NCBI GenBank assembly: GCA_013138975.1
Contig: WTBR01000020.1
Coordinates: 145,163 to 209,162 of the forward strand
DNA length: 64,000 bases
Direction of reading: 5' to 3'
Origin: Bacteroidales bacterium
GTDB taxonomy: Bacteria; Bacteroidota; Bacteroidia; Bacteroidales; UBA12077
In this document: positions 26,013-34,631 of the stretch, one piece after another
Position numbering within the stretch: the stretch's first letter is position 1
Layout: every line of letters begins with the position of its first letter
Translations under genes and position numbers: made by a program
Notes under the pieces: generated by a model
What the model was told of the DNA's origin: nothing
Databases searched by the model: none
Seen by the model: only the letters and a program-made list of their open reading frames with translations

Positions 26013-26265
26013 CCGTGCTACGGTTAACTAATACAGATGACATGTATTTATAATCAACTTGCTAATTATTAATAAATCCGTTCCACGGATATTAACACAG
26101 TGGTTTTAGTAAATCCGTACTACGGCTTTTGAATAAAACTGTGCAACAGCCTGAGGACAAGTTCCATTAGCCGTACCACGACTGCATAAGTAACAAGCCG
26201 TAGCACGGATAAATGATACGCACTAAGGCTTGAGGAAAAAAGTATGGTAATTAGCCGTGGCATGC
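26013..26265. repeat. Cluster of CCGTnnnACGG palindromes
   Basis: Six copies: CCGTGCTACGG (26013), CCGTTCCACGG (26078), CCGTACTACGG (26115), CCGTACCACGA (26171), CCGTAGCACGG (26198) and CCGTGGCATGC (26255). Most are preceded by TTAG or AAAT. A further copy, CCGTGCCACGG, is at about 34470. The block occupies most of the 445-base gap 25938-26382. The spacing (27-65 nt) is irregular. Confidence 0.8.
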
Positions 26266-26352
26266 TTTACAGATTTAAGTTATTATATAACCTTAACGTA
26301 ATAATTTATAAAATATGATCTCGCTTACTATTTACAAAAAAAGTTAAAATAA

Positions 26353-26398
26353 TTTGTATGATAAAATAATTGCATTACTTTTGTGAGTGATTACTCAC
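26353..26398 (+). promoter_or_regulatory. Promoter with overlapping TetR operator
   Basis: TTTG (26353-26356), 19 bases, then TACTTTTG (26376-26383) is a full consensus Bacteroidota promoter. The perfect palindrome GTGAGT-GATT-ACTCAC (26383-26398) begins on the last base of the -7 box, covering the likely transcription start. It is a good candidate for autorepression by the TetR protein that follows. Confidence 0.8.
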
Positions 26399-26412
26399 TT
26401 TTGATATTAAGT

Positions 26413-26952
26413 ATGACTTTAAAGAAAGATAATATAATAAGTGTTGCTCTCGAATTATTTGCTAAGCATGGCTATGCAAATACTTCTACAAGCAAGATCT
26501 CCAAACAGGCCGGAGTTTCTGAAGGATTAATATTCAGGCACTTTGTAAATAAAGAAGGTTTACTAGATGCTATTGTTTCTGTTGGAACAGAATCTTTTGA
26601 AGCTTACTTTGAGAAGATGAAAAATGAATCAAGTGCTAAACAAAGAATTTTTTTAGCAATTGATTTTCCTTTATCAATCATGAATGAAAATAAGGACTAT
26701 TGGAATCTGGTGACGTCTTTAAAATATCAAAGTCCGGAGATTTCGAAAAAATATCATAACTCCGAAATATTTAATCAGTTTGAAGAATTACTTATTAGTT
26801 CATTTACAGCCTTGGGATTAGAAAGCCCTGAGCTAGAAACTAAATATCTAATTCTAACAATCACCGGATTATCTGGTTTATTAAAACAAAACGATAATCA
26901 GGAAGAGATTAAAGAGCTAATTAATTTTATAAAAAACAAATATCAATACTAA
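26413..26952 (+). CDS. TetR-family transcriptional regulator
   Basis: The N-terminal TetR helix-turn-helix (about residues 5-50: ISVALELFAKHGYANTST, SKISKQAGVSEGLIFRHF) is followed by an all-helical ligand-binding domain. ATG 26413 is chosen because an in-frame GTG at 26383 lies inside the operator palindrome. The 179-residue length is normal. It probably represses itself and the MBL gene beginning 4 bases after its stop. The inducing ligand is unknown. Confidence 0.9.
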   Translation: MTLKKDNIISVALELFAKHGYANTSTSKISKQAGVSEGLIFRHFVNKEGLLDAIVSVGTESFEAYFEKMKNESSAKQRIFLAIDFPLSIMNENKDYWNLVTSLKYQSPEISKKYHNSEIFNQFEELLISSFTALGLESPELETKYLILTITGLSGLLKQNDNQEEIKELINFIKNKYQY

Positions 26953-26956
26953 AAAA

Positions 26957-28030
26957 ATGAAAATGACATTAATTATTATCATATCAGTAATTGCGGCTAT
27001 ATTACTAGGGATCAACTTATTTATATGGATAAATCCTACTTTTGGTGCAAAATCAAAATATATTAATAAAGAAAGATTAGAAGCTTCACCTAATTTTAAA
27101 GATGGCAAATTTCAAAATCTTGAACCAACAGAAATGATGACTTCTACAGGCTCGAAAGGAAAAACCTTTAAGAAATTCATAACAGGTGTTAAAAACGGTC
27201 GGCCTGATGAACCACTGGAAACGATCGCTTTTATAAAAGAAGAATTATGTAAAAAAGACAGTGGTATAACTTACTCTTGGTTTGGACATTCTACGGTATT
27301 AATAAATATAAACGGTAAAATAATTATTACCGATCCTGTTTTTACTAAAGCAGCTTCTCCTGTCCCATTCATCAATAAATCATTTGATTACAATAAAGAA
27401 TATTCGGTTGATATACTTCCTGAGATTGATGTTGTGCTAATTTCTCACGATCATTATGATCATTTAGACTATAAAACCATAATGGAAATTGATGCTAAAA
27501 CAAAAAAGTTTTATGTTCCACTAGGCGTTGATGCTCATTTATTACGTTGGGGAATATCATCTGAAAAAATAGAAATTGCCGATTGGAATGATTCTATAAA
27601 ATTTGATGACAACTTATTATTTACCTCTACTCCTGCTCGCCATTTTTCGGGAAGAGGAACTAAAGACAGAGATAAAACTTTATGGTGCTCGTGGGTAATT
27701 GAATCGGGAAATCAAAAAGTATTTTTTGGTGGAGATTCTGGTTATGGAAAGCACTTTAAAGAGATTGGAGATAGCTATGGGCCTTTTGATTTAACACTTA
27801 TTGAATGTGGACAATACAACGAAAATTGGTCGCAAATTCATGCTATGCCCGAACAAACAGTTCAAGCTCATATCGATTTAAAAGGAGAAAATTTACTCCC
27901 TACGCATTGGAGTAAATTCAAGTTAAGCATTCACTCATGGACAGAACCAATTGAGCGGGCAAATGCGGCATCATTAAAATTTAATGTAGATATTCAAAAT
28001 CCTAAAATTGGAGAAGTAATTGCTTTATAA
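26957..28030 (+). CDS. Metallo-beta-lactamase-fold hydrolase, NAPE-PLD/UlaG-like
   Basis: An N-terminal membrane anchor (about 1-22) is followed by an MBL fold: WFGHST, TDPVF, then SHDHYDHLD (the HxHxDH zinc site), GGDSGYG and the C-terminal PTHWSKFKLS histidine. The order and the C-terminal extension match NAPE-PLD-like phospholipid hydrolases and UlaG relatives. It is probably an inner-membrane-attached enzyme. It is co-transcribed with the TetR gene, so its expression is likely induced by a small molecule. The substrate is unknown. Confidence 0.87.
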   Translation: MKMTLIIIISVIAAILLGINLFIWINPTFGAKSKYINKERLEASPNFKDGKFQNLEPTEMMTSTGSKGKTFKKFITGVKNGRPDEPLETIAFIKEELCKKDSGITYSWFGHSTVLININGKIIITDPVFTKAASPVPFINKSFDYNKEYSVDILPEIDVVLISHDHYDHLDYKTIMEIDAKTKKFYVPLGVDAHLLRWGISSEKIEIADWNDSIKFDDNLLFTSTPARHFSGRGTKDRDKTLWCSWVIESGNQKVFFGGDSGYGKHFKEIGDSYGPFDLTLIECGQYNENWSQIHAMPEQTVQAHIDLKGENLLPTHWSKFKLSIHSWTEPIERANAASLKFNVDIQNPKIGEVIAL

Positions 28031-28031
28031 A

Positions 28032-28170
28032 ATAAAAGAGAAGATGTCCAAGAAGTAAGCACAAATTTAAAAACACTTCGACAGGCTCAGTGTGACAAAC
28101 TAATTAACAGAGAATTGTCATGCTGAGCTTGTCGAAGCATAAGCAACTTTATGGCTTTTGGGACAACCCC
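28032..28170. repeat. TGTCATATTGAGC palindromic repeat, third copy
   Basis: AAAAGAGAAGATGTCCAAGA (28036-) and CTTTTGGGACAACCCCTATT form degraded ends. Inside, CTTCGACAGGCTCAGTGTGA (28077-) pairs with TGTCATGCTGAGCTTGTCGA (28117-). Bases 28171-28543 hold only a GAGATCTCC repeat piece and a 35-codon minus-strand open stretch of unknown origin. Confidence 0.75.
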
Positions 28171-28543
28171 TATTTGACAGTGAAACAGTTTATTATGAGA
28201 TCTCCAATCAAGTTGGAGATGACAAATAATGACTTTACGTAAAGCCAATCTCCTTTTACAGTAATCTAAACAAATCTCACAAACTTAGAGTGCAAAATGT
28301 GTTTCCAATTCTTTTAATGTATCTGTACTAGTTTGAATATCGTGTAATGTTCCTATCCAAAACAACAATACCTTAACAAACTTCTGTTACATGATTCAAA
28401 TCGCAACTTGAAATTAACGTAAAAAGGTTTTTAATTGCTTTAACAGATTTTTTAATCGAATTTGAATGTAGTGTCAAAACTTAAAAATGTATGTAAAATA
28501 TTACACTCAATAATTATTTTTCCCTTTACTATCCACATTAACT

Positions 28544-28780
28544 CTACTTTATTGCATCAATTAATTTAGCTAAAGCATAATCTTTGCAGGTAATTTGATC
28601 TTCGTCGTGAGTAATAAGAGTAATTTTTACCTGCTTGTAGGAATGAATAAGAATATCCGGATGGTGATTTTCAGTTTCTGCTATTATGGCAATCTCATTC
28701 ACAAAATCGATAGCTTTTACAAAATTAATAAATGTAAAAACTTTAACTAATCCGCTTTGTGTTTCTTGCCAATTATCCAT
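28544..28780 (-). CDS. phhB: Pterin-4a-carbinolamine dehydratase
   Basis: This 78-residue protein carries the family's active-site motif ENHHPDI and the ending CKDYALAKLIDAI. It dehydrates 4a-hydroxytetrahydrobiopterin made by aromatic amino acid hydroxylases and in some bacteria has other pterin roles. It is shorter than the ~95-residue norm at the N-terminus but keeps all motif residues. No hydroxylase gene is near. It is a single gene 54 bases from the response regulator. Confidence 0.9.
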   Translation of the reverse strand: MDNWQETQSGLVKVFTFINFVKAIDFVNEIAIIAETENHHPDILIHSYKQVKITLITHDEDQITCKDYALAKLIDAIK

Positions 28781-28834
28781 TGTTTAACAAGGTTTTACTT
28801 TAATTATTTATATATTCATCTATGCATTAGAAAA

Positions 28835-29203
28835 TTATAGAATCTCAAATAATGAAGCTTCAATCTCTTTCATATTAAATGGTTTTCTGAAATATTTATG
28901 TATTAGCCTTTCATTTAACGCATCTGCAATTTCTTCAGTTATATCGAAACCTGTTAATATAAAATACTGAATATCAGGATAATCTTTTTTTGCCAACTTA
29001 ATAAAATCTATTCCACTCATTCCGGGCATTTTCATATCACTTATAACAATACGAATGTGAGGATTTTCTTTTAATATTTCCAAGCCCTCAGCCCCCGATT
29101 CTGCCGTTAAAACATCAAATTTCTTTTTTAAATTATACTGAAACAAACTAAGATTTATTGGTTCATCATCAACATAAAGTATAGTAATTTTTTTATCCAT
29201 CAT
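28835..29203 (-). CDS. Single-domain response regulator (CheY-like)
   Basis: The receiver domain is complete: the acidic pair DDE (about 12-14), phospho-acceptor Asp in VISDMKMPG (about 56), Thr in FILTG and Lys in YFRKPF. No output domain is attached. The first two codons are ATG ATG and overlap the stop of a decayed histidine-kinase frame directly upstream, so it was formerly co-expressed with a kinase. It may now be served by another kinase. Function unknown. Confidence 0.88.
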   Translation of the reverse strand: MMDKKITILYVDDEPINLSLFQYNLKKKFDVLTAESGAEGLEILKENPHIRIVISDMKMPGMSGIDFIKLAKKDYPDIQYFILTGFDITEEIADALNERLIHKYFRKPFNMKEIEASLFEIL

Positions 29204-29360
29204 TTTCTTGTTTTTTGAATGCTAGTTTTATTGTAACAGTTGATCCCCTTCCAATGTTCGATTCAATCTCAATTATTACAATATGATCTTCAATAGTAAT
29301 ATGATTAATTAATAACCTGTTCCTCAGTCCTTTTATTTAAAAAAAACAGATCAAAATCCA
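29193..29360 (-). pseudogene. Histidine kinase C-terminal remnant
   Basis: The frame ending TAA at 29193 encodes IEIESNIGRGSTVTIKLAFK, the end of a HATPase_c domain. Just above it in other frames are FDLFF, close to the kinase F-box FDPFF (29347-29358), and GLR...LLI, close to the G2 box. Frames do not join, so at least one frameshift and further substitutions have occurred. The rest of the kinase is absent. The remnant overlaps the response regulator start by 11 bases. Confidence 0.72.
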
Positions 29361-29422
29361 TTTAAACAAACTCATTAATCATAAAATTGTATTATTTATA
29401 AATTTATGAATTGTTATCTATT

Positions 29423-29458
29423 AAAAAAAGGGTAATTGAAACCAATTACCCTTTTTTT
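29423..29458 (-). terminator. Terminator of the adenosine kinase gene
   Basis: AAAAAAAGGGTAATTG / CAATTACCCTTTTTTT is a perfect 16-bp stem with a GAAA/AAAC-type loop. It has T-runs on both sides, so it may work in both directions. Confidence 0.88.
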
Positions 29459-29476
29459 TAATTTTATCGTATTTTA

Positions 29477-30442
29477 TTAAATACTCTTTTTTATTTCATC
29501 CCAAGTTTCTTTGCTCATTTTAGAACCTATAACCTGAATAACTTTGCTTGCACATAGAGAACCAAGACTTCCACATTTCTCAAGTGGTAAATTATTACTT
29601 AAACCATACAAAAAGCCTGAGGCATATAAATCGCCCGCACCTGTAGTATCAATTGAATTTGCTTTAAATGGTTCTACCTGATAAGTTTTACCTTCACTTT
29701 TTACCATTGAACCTTTACTGCCAATTTTTACAATAGCTATTTCGCATTGTTCAGCAATATCATTTAAGGCTTCTTCGGGTTCTTTTCCTGTAAATGCTTT
29801 TGCCTCTTCCTCGTTTGCAAAAATTATATCTACATAATTTTTTACATAGTCTTTTAAAAACTCTAAGTTATCTTCAACAACGTTAAAGCTAGCCATATCA
29901 ATAGAAATTTTTAAATTATTTTCTTTGGCTAATTCTGCTGCCTTAAGCATCAAATTATGATTTAATGCTAAATATCCTTCGATGTGTAAATATTTATATC
30001 CTTTAAACTGACTCGATTTTAAATCTGAATCTGACAATTCAACAGCTGCACCTAAGTAAGTTGCAAAAGTACGTTCCGAATCAGGAGATATTAAAGCTAC
30101 AGCCATACCGGTATCTGTTGTGCTTTTTAACATGAATGGTTCAATACCATTTGCTTTCATATCATTACTAAAAAACTCACCAAACTGGTCATTTCCAACT
30201 TTTCCAATATATCCTGCTGCAGCACCTAGATTTGCCAAGCCATGAATTGTATTTGCGGCTGAACCACCCGAAGATTGTGATTTTTCGAAATTTGCTGTTT
30301 CATTATTAATTTTATCTGCAAAATCTTTTTCAGATAATTGCATACTTCCTTTTCTTAACGAAAATTTATCTAATGTTGAATCATCTGGCAATTTGGTCAT
30401 TATATCTACCAAGGCGTTACCTATTCCTATTACTTTATCCAT
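29477..30442 (-). CDS. Adenosine kinase-like PfkB sugar kinase
   Basis: PfkB family, 321 residues: GNALVDI near the start, SGGSAANTIHGLANLG (about 58-73), GKVGND, and the C-terminal catalytic DTTGAGD (about 266-272) with Asp as base. The overall layout and the absence of a sugar-specific extension fit adenosine kinase, which salvages adenosine to AMP with ATP. Ribokinase-like alternatives cannot be excluded. The single gene ends in a strong terminator. Confidence 0.85.
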   Translation of the reverse strand: MDKVIGIGNALVDIMTKLPDDSTLDKFSLRKGSMQLSEKDFADKINNETANFEKSQSSGGSAANTIHGLANLGAAAGYIGKVGNDQFGEFFSNDMKANGIEPFMLKSTTDTGMAVALISPDSERTFATYLGAAVELSDSDLKSSQFKGYKYLHIEGYLALNHNLMLKAAELAKENNLKISIDMASFNVVEDNLEFLKDYVKNYVDIIFANEEEAKAFTGKEPEEALNDIAEQCEIAIVKIGSKGSMVKSEGKTYQVEPFKANSIDTTGAGDLYASGFLYGLSNNLPLEKCGSLGSLCASKVIQVIGSKMSKETWDEIKKSI

Positions 30443-30532
30443 TATTTTATTGTATTAAATTCTTAATAAGCTGTAAAAATATAAAGATTATTCTAAATGC
30501 CTTAAGATTCAGTTAAAACAAAATCAATTAAA

Positions 30533-30721
30533 CTATTTTTTATTCCGAAGCCAAAGAAAAAGCACTTTTAATGCCTGCCCTATTGCTATACCCATTGCTA
30601 AAATCATCCAAAAACCAGGATTAGTTGGTTTACTTTCTACATTAGAATAAAAAAGCAGGTAAATACTAAAGGTTATCAATATTGGAAACATTGCTCGAAA
30701 TAGTTCTTTTCTTTTTTTCAT
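30533..30721 (-). CDS. Small two-helix membrane protein
   Basis: The 62-residue product has two hydrophobic helices (FPILITFSIYLLFY and WMILAMGIAIGQALKVLFLW) and a basic end. ATG 30721 is preferred over a TTG at 30748 with an unfavourable context. There is no recognisable family; likely an inner-membrane protein. Confidence 0.6.
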   Translation of the reverse strand: MKKRKELFRAMFPILITFSIYLLFYSNVESKPTNPGFWMILAMGIAIGQALKVLFLWLRNKK

Positions 30722-30894
30722 GTTTTTAAATATTAATTTGTAAATCAAATATATAGCAAAAATTCAAATCCTTACTAAAATTATTCTACTATTAGTTTAC
30801 TCAGAAATTAATTTGATACAAAAAACAATAAGCAATTTAGTTTATATTATAAACTAGTTTGCATTTACAATCTGTTTAATTTAAAAACACAATT

Positions 30895-31479
30895 ATGGAA
30901 GCAAATGAAAAAATATTAAAACCAGAAGAGAGTATAAAGATTATCGAAAAGATGATTCAAAGTACTAAAAGAAATCTTCACGATAGCAGTTTCTATTTTT
31001 TGCTTTGGGGTTGGGTTGTATTAATTGGAAGTGTAGGTCAAATAATATTAAAACAATTCACAACTATTGAAAAGACCTATTTAGTTTGGTTAATTATATT
31101 CCCGGGAATGATTGCCAGTATAATTTATGGAATACGTCATGGTAAAAAACCCAAAGTTTCAACACATCTGGATAGCCTTAATTTTATGATTTGGATAGCA
31201 TTTATAGTAAGCTATACCATCGCTCTGGTTTTTATGAAGCAATTCAATTATAATGTTGCTCCTATAATTTTTCTATTGGCAGGAAATGCAACATTCCTAA
31301 CGGGTATTGTAATAAAATTTAAAGCTTTAATTTATGGAGGTATTGTTTTTTGGCTTGGTACTATTTGCCAATTTTTAATCCCAACCGATTATGTTGAATT
31401 TGTTTCTCCATTAATAATCATCTTTGGATATTTAATTCCTGGATATTTATTAAAATTACAAAACAAAAAAAATGCTTAA
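30895..31479 (+). CDS. Integral membrane protein, co-transcribed with a regulator
   Basis: This 194-residue protein has a ~30-residue soluble N-terminus and six hydrophobic segments, among them FLLWGWVVLIGSVGQI, YLVWLIIFPGMIAS and IIFLLAGNATFLTGIV. No catalytic motif is visible. The final eight bases overlap the start of the winged-helix gene (ATGCTTAA), so the two are translationally coupled. Such pairs suggest the regulator controls, or responds with, this membrane protein. Function unknown. Confidence 0.75.
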   Translation: MEANEKILKPEESIKIIEKMIQSTKRNLHDSSFYFLLWGWVVLIGSVGQIILKQFTTIEKTYLVWLIIFPGMIASIIYGIRHGKKPKVSTHLDSLNFMIWIAFIVSYTIALVFMKQFNYNVAPIIFLLAGNATFLTGIVIKFKALIYGGIVFWLGTICQFLIPTDYVEFVSPLIIIFGYLIPGYLLKLQNKKNA

Positions 31480-31756
31480 AAAATTAGATCCTCTTTTGCA
31501 TTCCGAATTGCGTTTAGCAATTATGTCTCTTTTAATTTCGGTTAAAAAAGCTGAATTCACCTATTTAAAAGAACAAACTGAAGCTACAGCAGGTAATTTA
31601 AGCGTTCAAGTTACAAAACTCGAAAATGCCGCTTACATTATTGTTGAAAAAGGATACAAAGGTAAAATGCCTCAAACGGTCTGTACTATTACGGAAAAGG
31701 GAATTGAGGCATTTGAAAAATATGTTAAAGACTTAAAGGAGTATTTAAAGCTTTAA
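31472..31756 (+). CDS. Winged-helix transcriptional regulator (HTH_34/ArsR-MarR-like)
   Basis: This 94-residue protein has HSELRLAIMSLLISV, recognition helix ATAGNLSVQVTKLENA and wing KGYKGKMPQTVCTITEKG, the pattern of stand-alone DNA-binding winged helices of the HTH_34 type. No cysteine metal site is visible. It overlaps the upstream membrane-protein gene by eight bases. A strong terminator follows. Confidence 0.85.
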   Translation: MLKKLDPLLHSELRLAIMSLLISVKKAEFTYLKEQTEATAGNLSVQVTKLENAAYIIVEKGYKGKMPQTVCTITEKGIEAFEKYVKDLKEYLKL

Positions 31757-31784
31757 ATATGTAGTTTCACTTTTAACTTATATT

Positions 31785-31822
31785 GTTCCGGATAAATATT
31801 AATAAAATAATTTATCCGGAAC
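31785..31822 (+). terminator. Bidirectional terminator between convergent genes
   Basis: GTTCCGGATAAAT / ATTTATCCGGAAC is a 13-bp stem followed by TTTTATTT on the plus strand. It separates the regulator gene from the minus-strand gene ending at 31831. Confidence 0.85.
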
Positions 31823-31830
31823 TTTTATTT

Positions 31831-32193
31831 CTATTTTACCAACCAATTTTTAGCATCCTCTAAATCATCAAAACCCTGAATACTAGTTCCTGAAATTACA
31901 TTAATAGCATTTAATATAATTCTTTGTGATGTAGATAATCCAACTATTGCTTTTTTCTTACTCAATGATTTGACTTTATTATTAATTTCCTTTAAATGTT
32001 TTAATGTATCAGAAGTAGCATATGAACCTTTTGTATCAATAATTTCAAGAAGATTCTTTTGACCAAGATTTATAATATAATCAGCTGTTTCATTCAACAC
32101 AGGTATTGCTTGTTCAGCAGTTTTCAAGTTCGTCCAATCGGAAAAATATATTCTTTTGTCCTTATGAAATATTGGATAAATTTTTTGTGACAT
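31831..32193 (-). CDS. SpoIIAA/STAS-like small protein
   Basis: This 120-residue protein ends AIVGLSTSQRIILNAINVIS and FDDLEDAKNWLV, the pattern of SpoIIAA-like/STAS-like domains (alpha-beta with a helix after a phospho-site loop). The N-terminal part has a strand-rich YFSDWTNLKTAEQA segment. No partner kinase or anti-sigma gene is nearby. Function unknown; the assignment to the fold is by pattern only. Confidence 0.65.
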   Translation of the reverse strand: MSQKIYPIFHKDKRIYFSDWTNLKTAEQAIPVLNETADYIINLGQKNLLEIIDTKGSYATSDTLKHLKEINNKVKSLSKKKAIVGLSTSQRIILNAINVISGTSIQGFDDLEDAKNWLVK

Positions 32194-32288
32194 AACTATT
32201 TTTTTAAGTTATTCAAATTTATTGCTTTGTGTTAAACAAAAACCAATTAAATAAAAGCTATTCGAAATTACGAATAAATTTTAAGCCT

Positions 32289-33239
32289 TTACAGTAATTC
32301 ATTTAGCCGAACTTTAACATTCTTCTCTATTCTATTCATCACTTCACTTGCCTCAGCTTTTTGAAATTCATCTCCTGTGATTTTTTCATATAATTCAATG
32401 TAACGATCAGTTACCTGATTTACAAACTCAAGAGGCATATTTGGAATTTGTTCTCCTTCTTTTCCTTGAAATCCATTTCCCATTAACCATTCACGAACAA
32501 ATTCTTTTGATAATTGCTTCTGATTTTCGTCATTATCTTGTCTTGCCTGATATCCTTCTAAATAAAAATAGCGAGATGAATCAGGAGTATGAATTTCGTC
32601 GATTAAATAAATCTTTCCATCCTTTTTCCCAAACTCGTATTTAGTATCAACCAGAATTAGCCCCATTTCTTTAGCTATTTCTGTTCCACGTTTAAATAAA
32701 GCTAAAGTATATTCTTCTAGTTTTATATATTCTTCTTCGGATACTAGTCCCAGTTTAATAATTTCTTCGCGTGAAATATCCTCATCATGTCCTACATTCT
32801 CCTTTGTAGTAGGTGTTAAAATTGGCTCAGGAAAACGTTGGTGTTCTTTCATACCCTCAGGCATTGAAACTCCACAAATTTCTCTTTTACCGGCTTTATA
32901 CTCACGCCATGCATGACCTGTCAAATATCCTCGAACAACCATCTCAACAGGATAGGTTTCAACAAAATGACCAATAGTTACCATTGGATCCGGAACATCA
33001 ATTTTCCAGTTTTGTACTATATCAGCTGTTGCATCAAGGAATTTGGCAGCTATTTGATTAAGTACCTGACCTTTATATGGTATACCTTCAGGCAATACTA
33101 CATCAAAGGCAGAAATTCGGTCGCTTACAACCATTACTAATAATCGATCATCAATATTATATACATCACGAACTTTCCCTTTATAAACACTTTTTTGTTT
33201 CGGAAAATTAAAATCTGTTTTTACTACTGCTTGTGCCAT
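32289..33239 (-). CDS. purC: SAICAR synthetase
   Basis: Phosphoribosylaminoimidazole-succinocarboxamide synthase, step 8 of purine synthesis: CAIR + aspartate + ATP to SAICAR. Family segments are visible: [47 protein letters not shown], and [14 protein letters not shown]. 316 residues is the usual length of the Bacteroidota/plant-type enzyme. It stands apart from other pur genes, about 140 bases after phoH. Confidence 0.96.
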   Translation of the reverse strand: MAQAVVKTDFNFPKQKSVYKGKVRDVYNIDDRLLVMVVSDRISAFDVVLPEGIPYKGQVLNQIAAKFLDATADIVQNWKIDVPDPMVTIGHFVETYPVEMVVRGYLTGHAWREYKAGKREICGVSMPEGMKEHQRFPEPILTPTTKENVGHDEDISREEIIKLGLVSEEEYIKLEEYTLALFKRGTEIAKEMGLILVDTKYEFGKKDGKIYLIDEIHTPDSSRYFYLEGYQARQDNDENQKQLSKEFVREWLMGNGFQGKEGEQIPNMPLEFVNQVTDRYIELYEKITGDEFQKAEASEVMNRIEKNVKVRLNELL

Positions 33240-33379
33240 ATTTTAGATTTGAGTTATAAAAAGTTTAAAGTTTTGAGTTAATTATCTCTTCTGGTTTAAA
33301 ATCTCACTTTATTTATATTCCATTTAATACTTAATGTTTTTTTCAAATTATATAAAACTATTCTTACAATTGAAAATAT

Positions 33380-34345
33380 TTATTTTCTATCTCCTTTTTC
33401 ATCAAGATTTTTTTCATATGCCAATACAATATCCTTAACTAAATGATGCCTTATAATATCACCCTCATCGAACTCAACAATTGAAATTCCCTTTATTCCT
33501 TTAAGTATTTTTAATGCCTGAATTAATCCTGAATTATGTTTAGGACGTAAATCAATTTGAGTTGTATCTCCATTTACTATGAACTTTGCGTTCTTACCCA
33601 TTCGTGTAAGAAACATCTTTAATTGATTAATTGTTGTATTTTGAGCCTCATCAAGAATAACAAAGGCATCATCTAAAGTTCTTCCACGCATATAAGCTAA
33701 TGGTGCAATTTCAATTACTCCATCTTCAATTAATTTAGCCAGTTTACGCGGATGTATCATATCCATTAAAGCATCGTATAATGGGCGTAAATATGGATCA
33801 AGCTTTTCTTTTAAATCTCCTGGTAAAAAACCAAGATTCTCACCAGCTTCAACAGCCGGACGAGTTAAAATTATTCGCTTTACCTCATTATTTTTAAATG
33901 CTCGCACGGCTAATGCAATTGCTGTATATGTTTTACCGGAACCAGCAGGGCCAACCGCAAAAAGCAAATCATTAGTATCGTACTTATCAACCAATTTTTG
34001 TTGATTTATAGTTCTGGCTTTTATTGGTTTTGCTTTATTGCTATATATTATTGCATCATCAGATTCTTCTTTTCTTTTTAAAAGAGAAATGCCGTCTCCT
34101 CCAATTAATGCTGCAAATTCATTATCGTCAAGTTTCTTAAACTTTATAAAATATTCAATAATTACTTGAAGCTTTTCTTCAATTTCATTAATTAATTGCT
34201 CCTCTCCTTTTACTTTTATCTCATCTCCTCGGGCAACTATTTTTAACTTTGGATAAAAGCTTTTCAAGATTTCTAATCTTGAATTTTTAACTCCATAAAT
34301 ATTAACAGGTTCAATTCCTTCTAAGTAAATAATCTTTTCTATCAT
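33380..34345 (-). CDS. phoH: PhoH-like ATPase
   Basis: The 321-residue protein has an N-terminal KH-like region (about 1-90) and a PhoH P-loop ATPase domain: Walker A GPAGSGKTYTA (about 137-147), DEAQNTTINQLKMFLTRMG and VNGDTTQIDL. PhoH/YbeZ partners with the YbeY endoribonuclease in RNA metabolism. It is upstream of purC on the same strand with ~140 bases between, so a shared transcript is possible. Confidence 0.93.
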   Translation of the reverse strand: MIEKIIYLEGIEPVNIYGVKNSRLEILKSFYPKLKIVARGDEIKVKGEEQLINEIEEKLQVIIEYFIKFKKLDDNEFAALIGGDGISLLKRKEESDDAIIYSNKAKPIKARTINQQKLVDKYDTNDLLFAVGPAGSGKTYTAIALAVRAFKNNEVKRIILTRPAVEAGENLGFLPGDLKEKLDPYLRPLYDALMDMIHPRKLAKLIEDGVIEIAPLAYMRGRTLDDAFVILDEAQNTTINQLKMFLTRMGKNAKFIVNGDTTQIDLRPKHNSGLIQALKILKGIKGISIVEFDEGDIIRHHLVKDIVLAYEKNLDEKGDRK

Positions 34346-34631
34346 AAATAATACTTAATCAATTAACCTAAGATCCAATTAGTTGTATTTTACTATATAT
34401 CAGACTACAAAAATATAACATAAGATTTTAGAATCATCGAAAATAATAAAAAAAACTTTAAGTAATTAACCGTGCCACGGTTAACTAATAATTATTATAA
34501 AATCCGCATTAAATAATGCAATAACTTTCATTAATTTTATTAAATCTGCATTGCTTATCATTAAAATCTATAATAAACGGTTAAATTTGTATCTTTAAAA
34601 ATAAGATCATTTAAAGGCTCAATTTTATTTT

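Noticed and set aside
28290..28400. Minus-strand 35-codon stretch ending THFAL before the pterin dehydratase
   Set aside because: It faintly resembles the end of a RelE/ParE-type toxin, but there is no start, no partner and no diagnostic residue.
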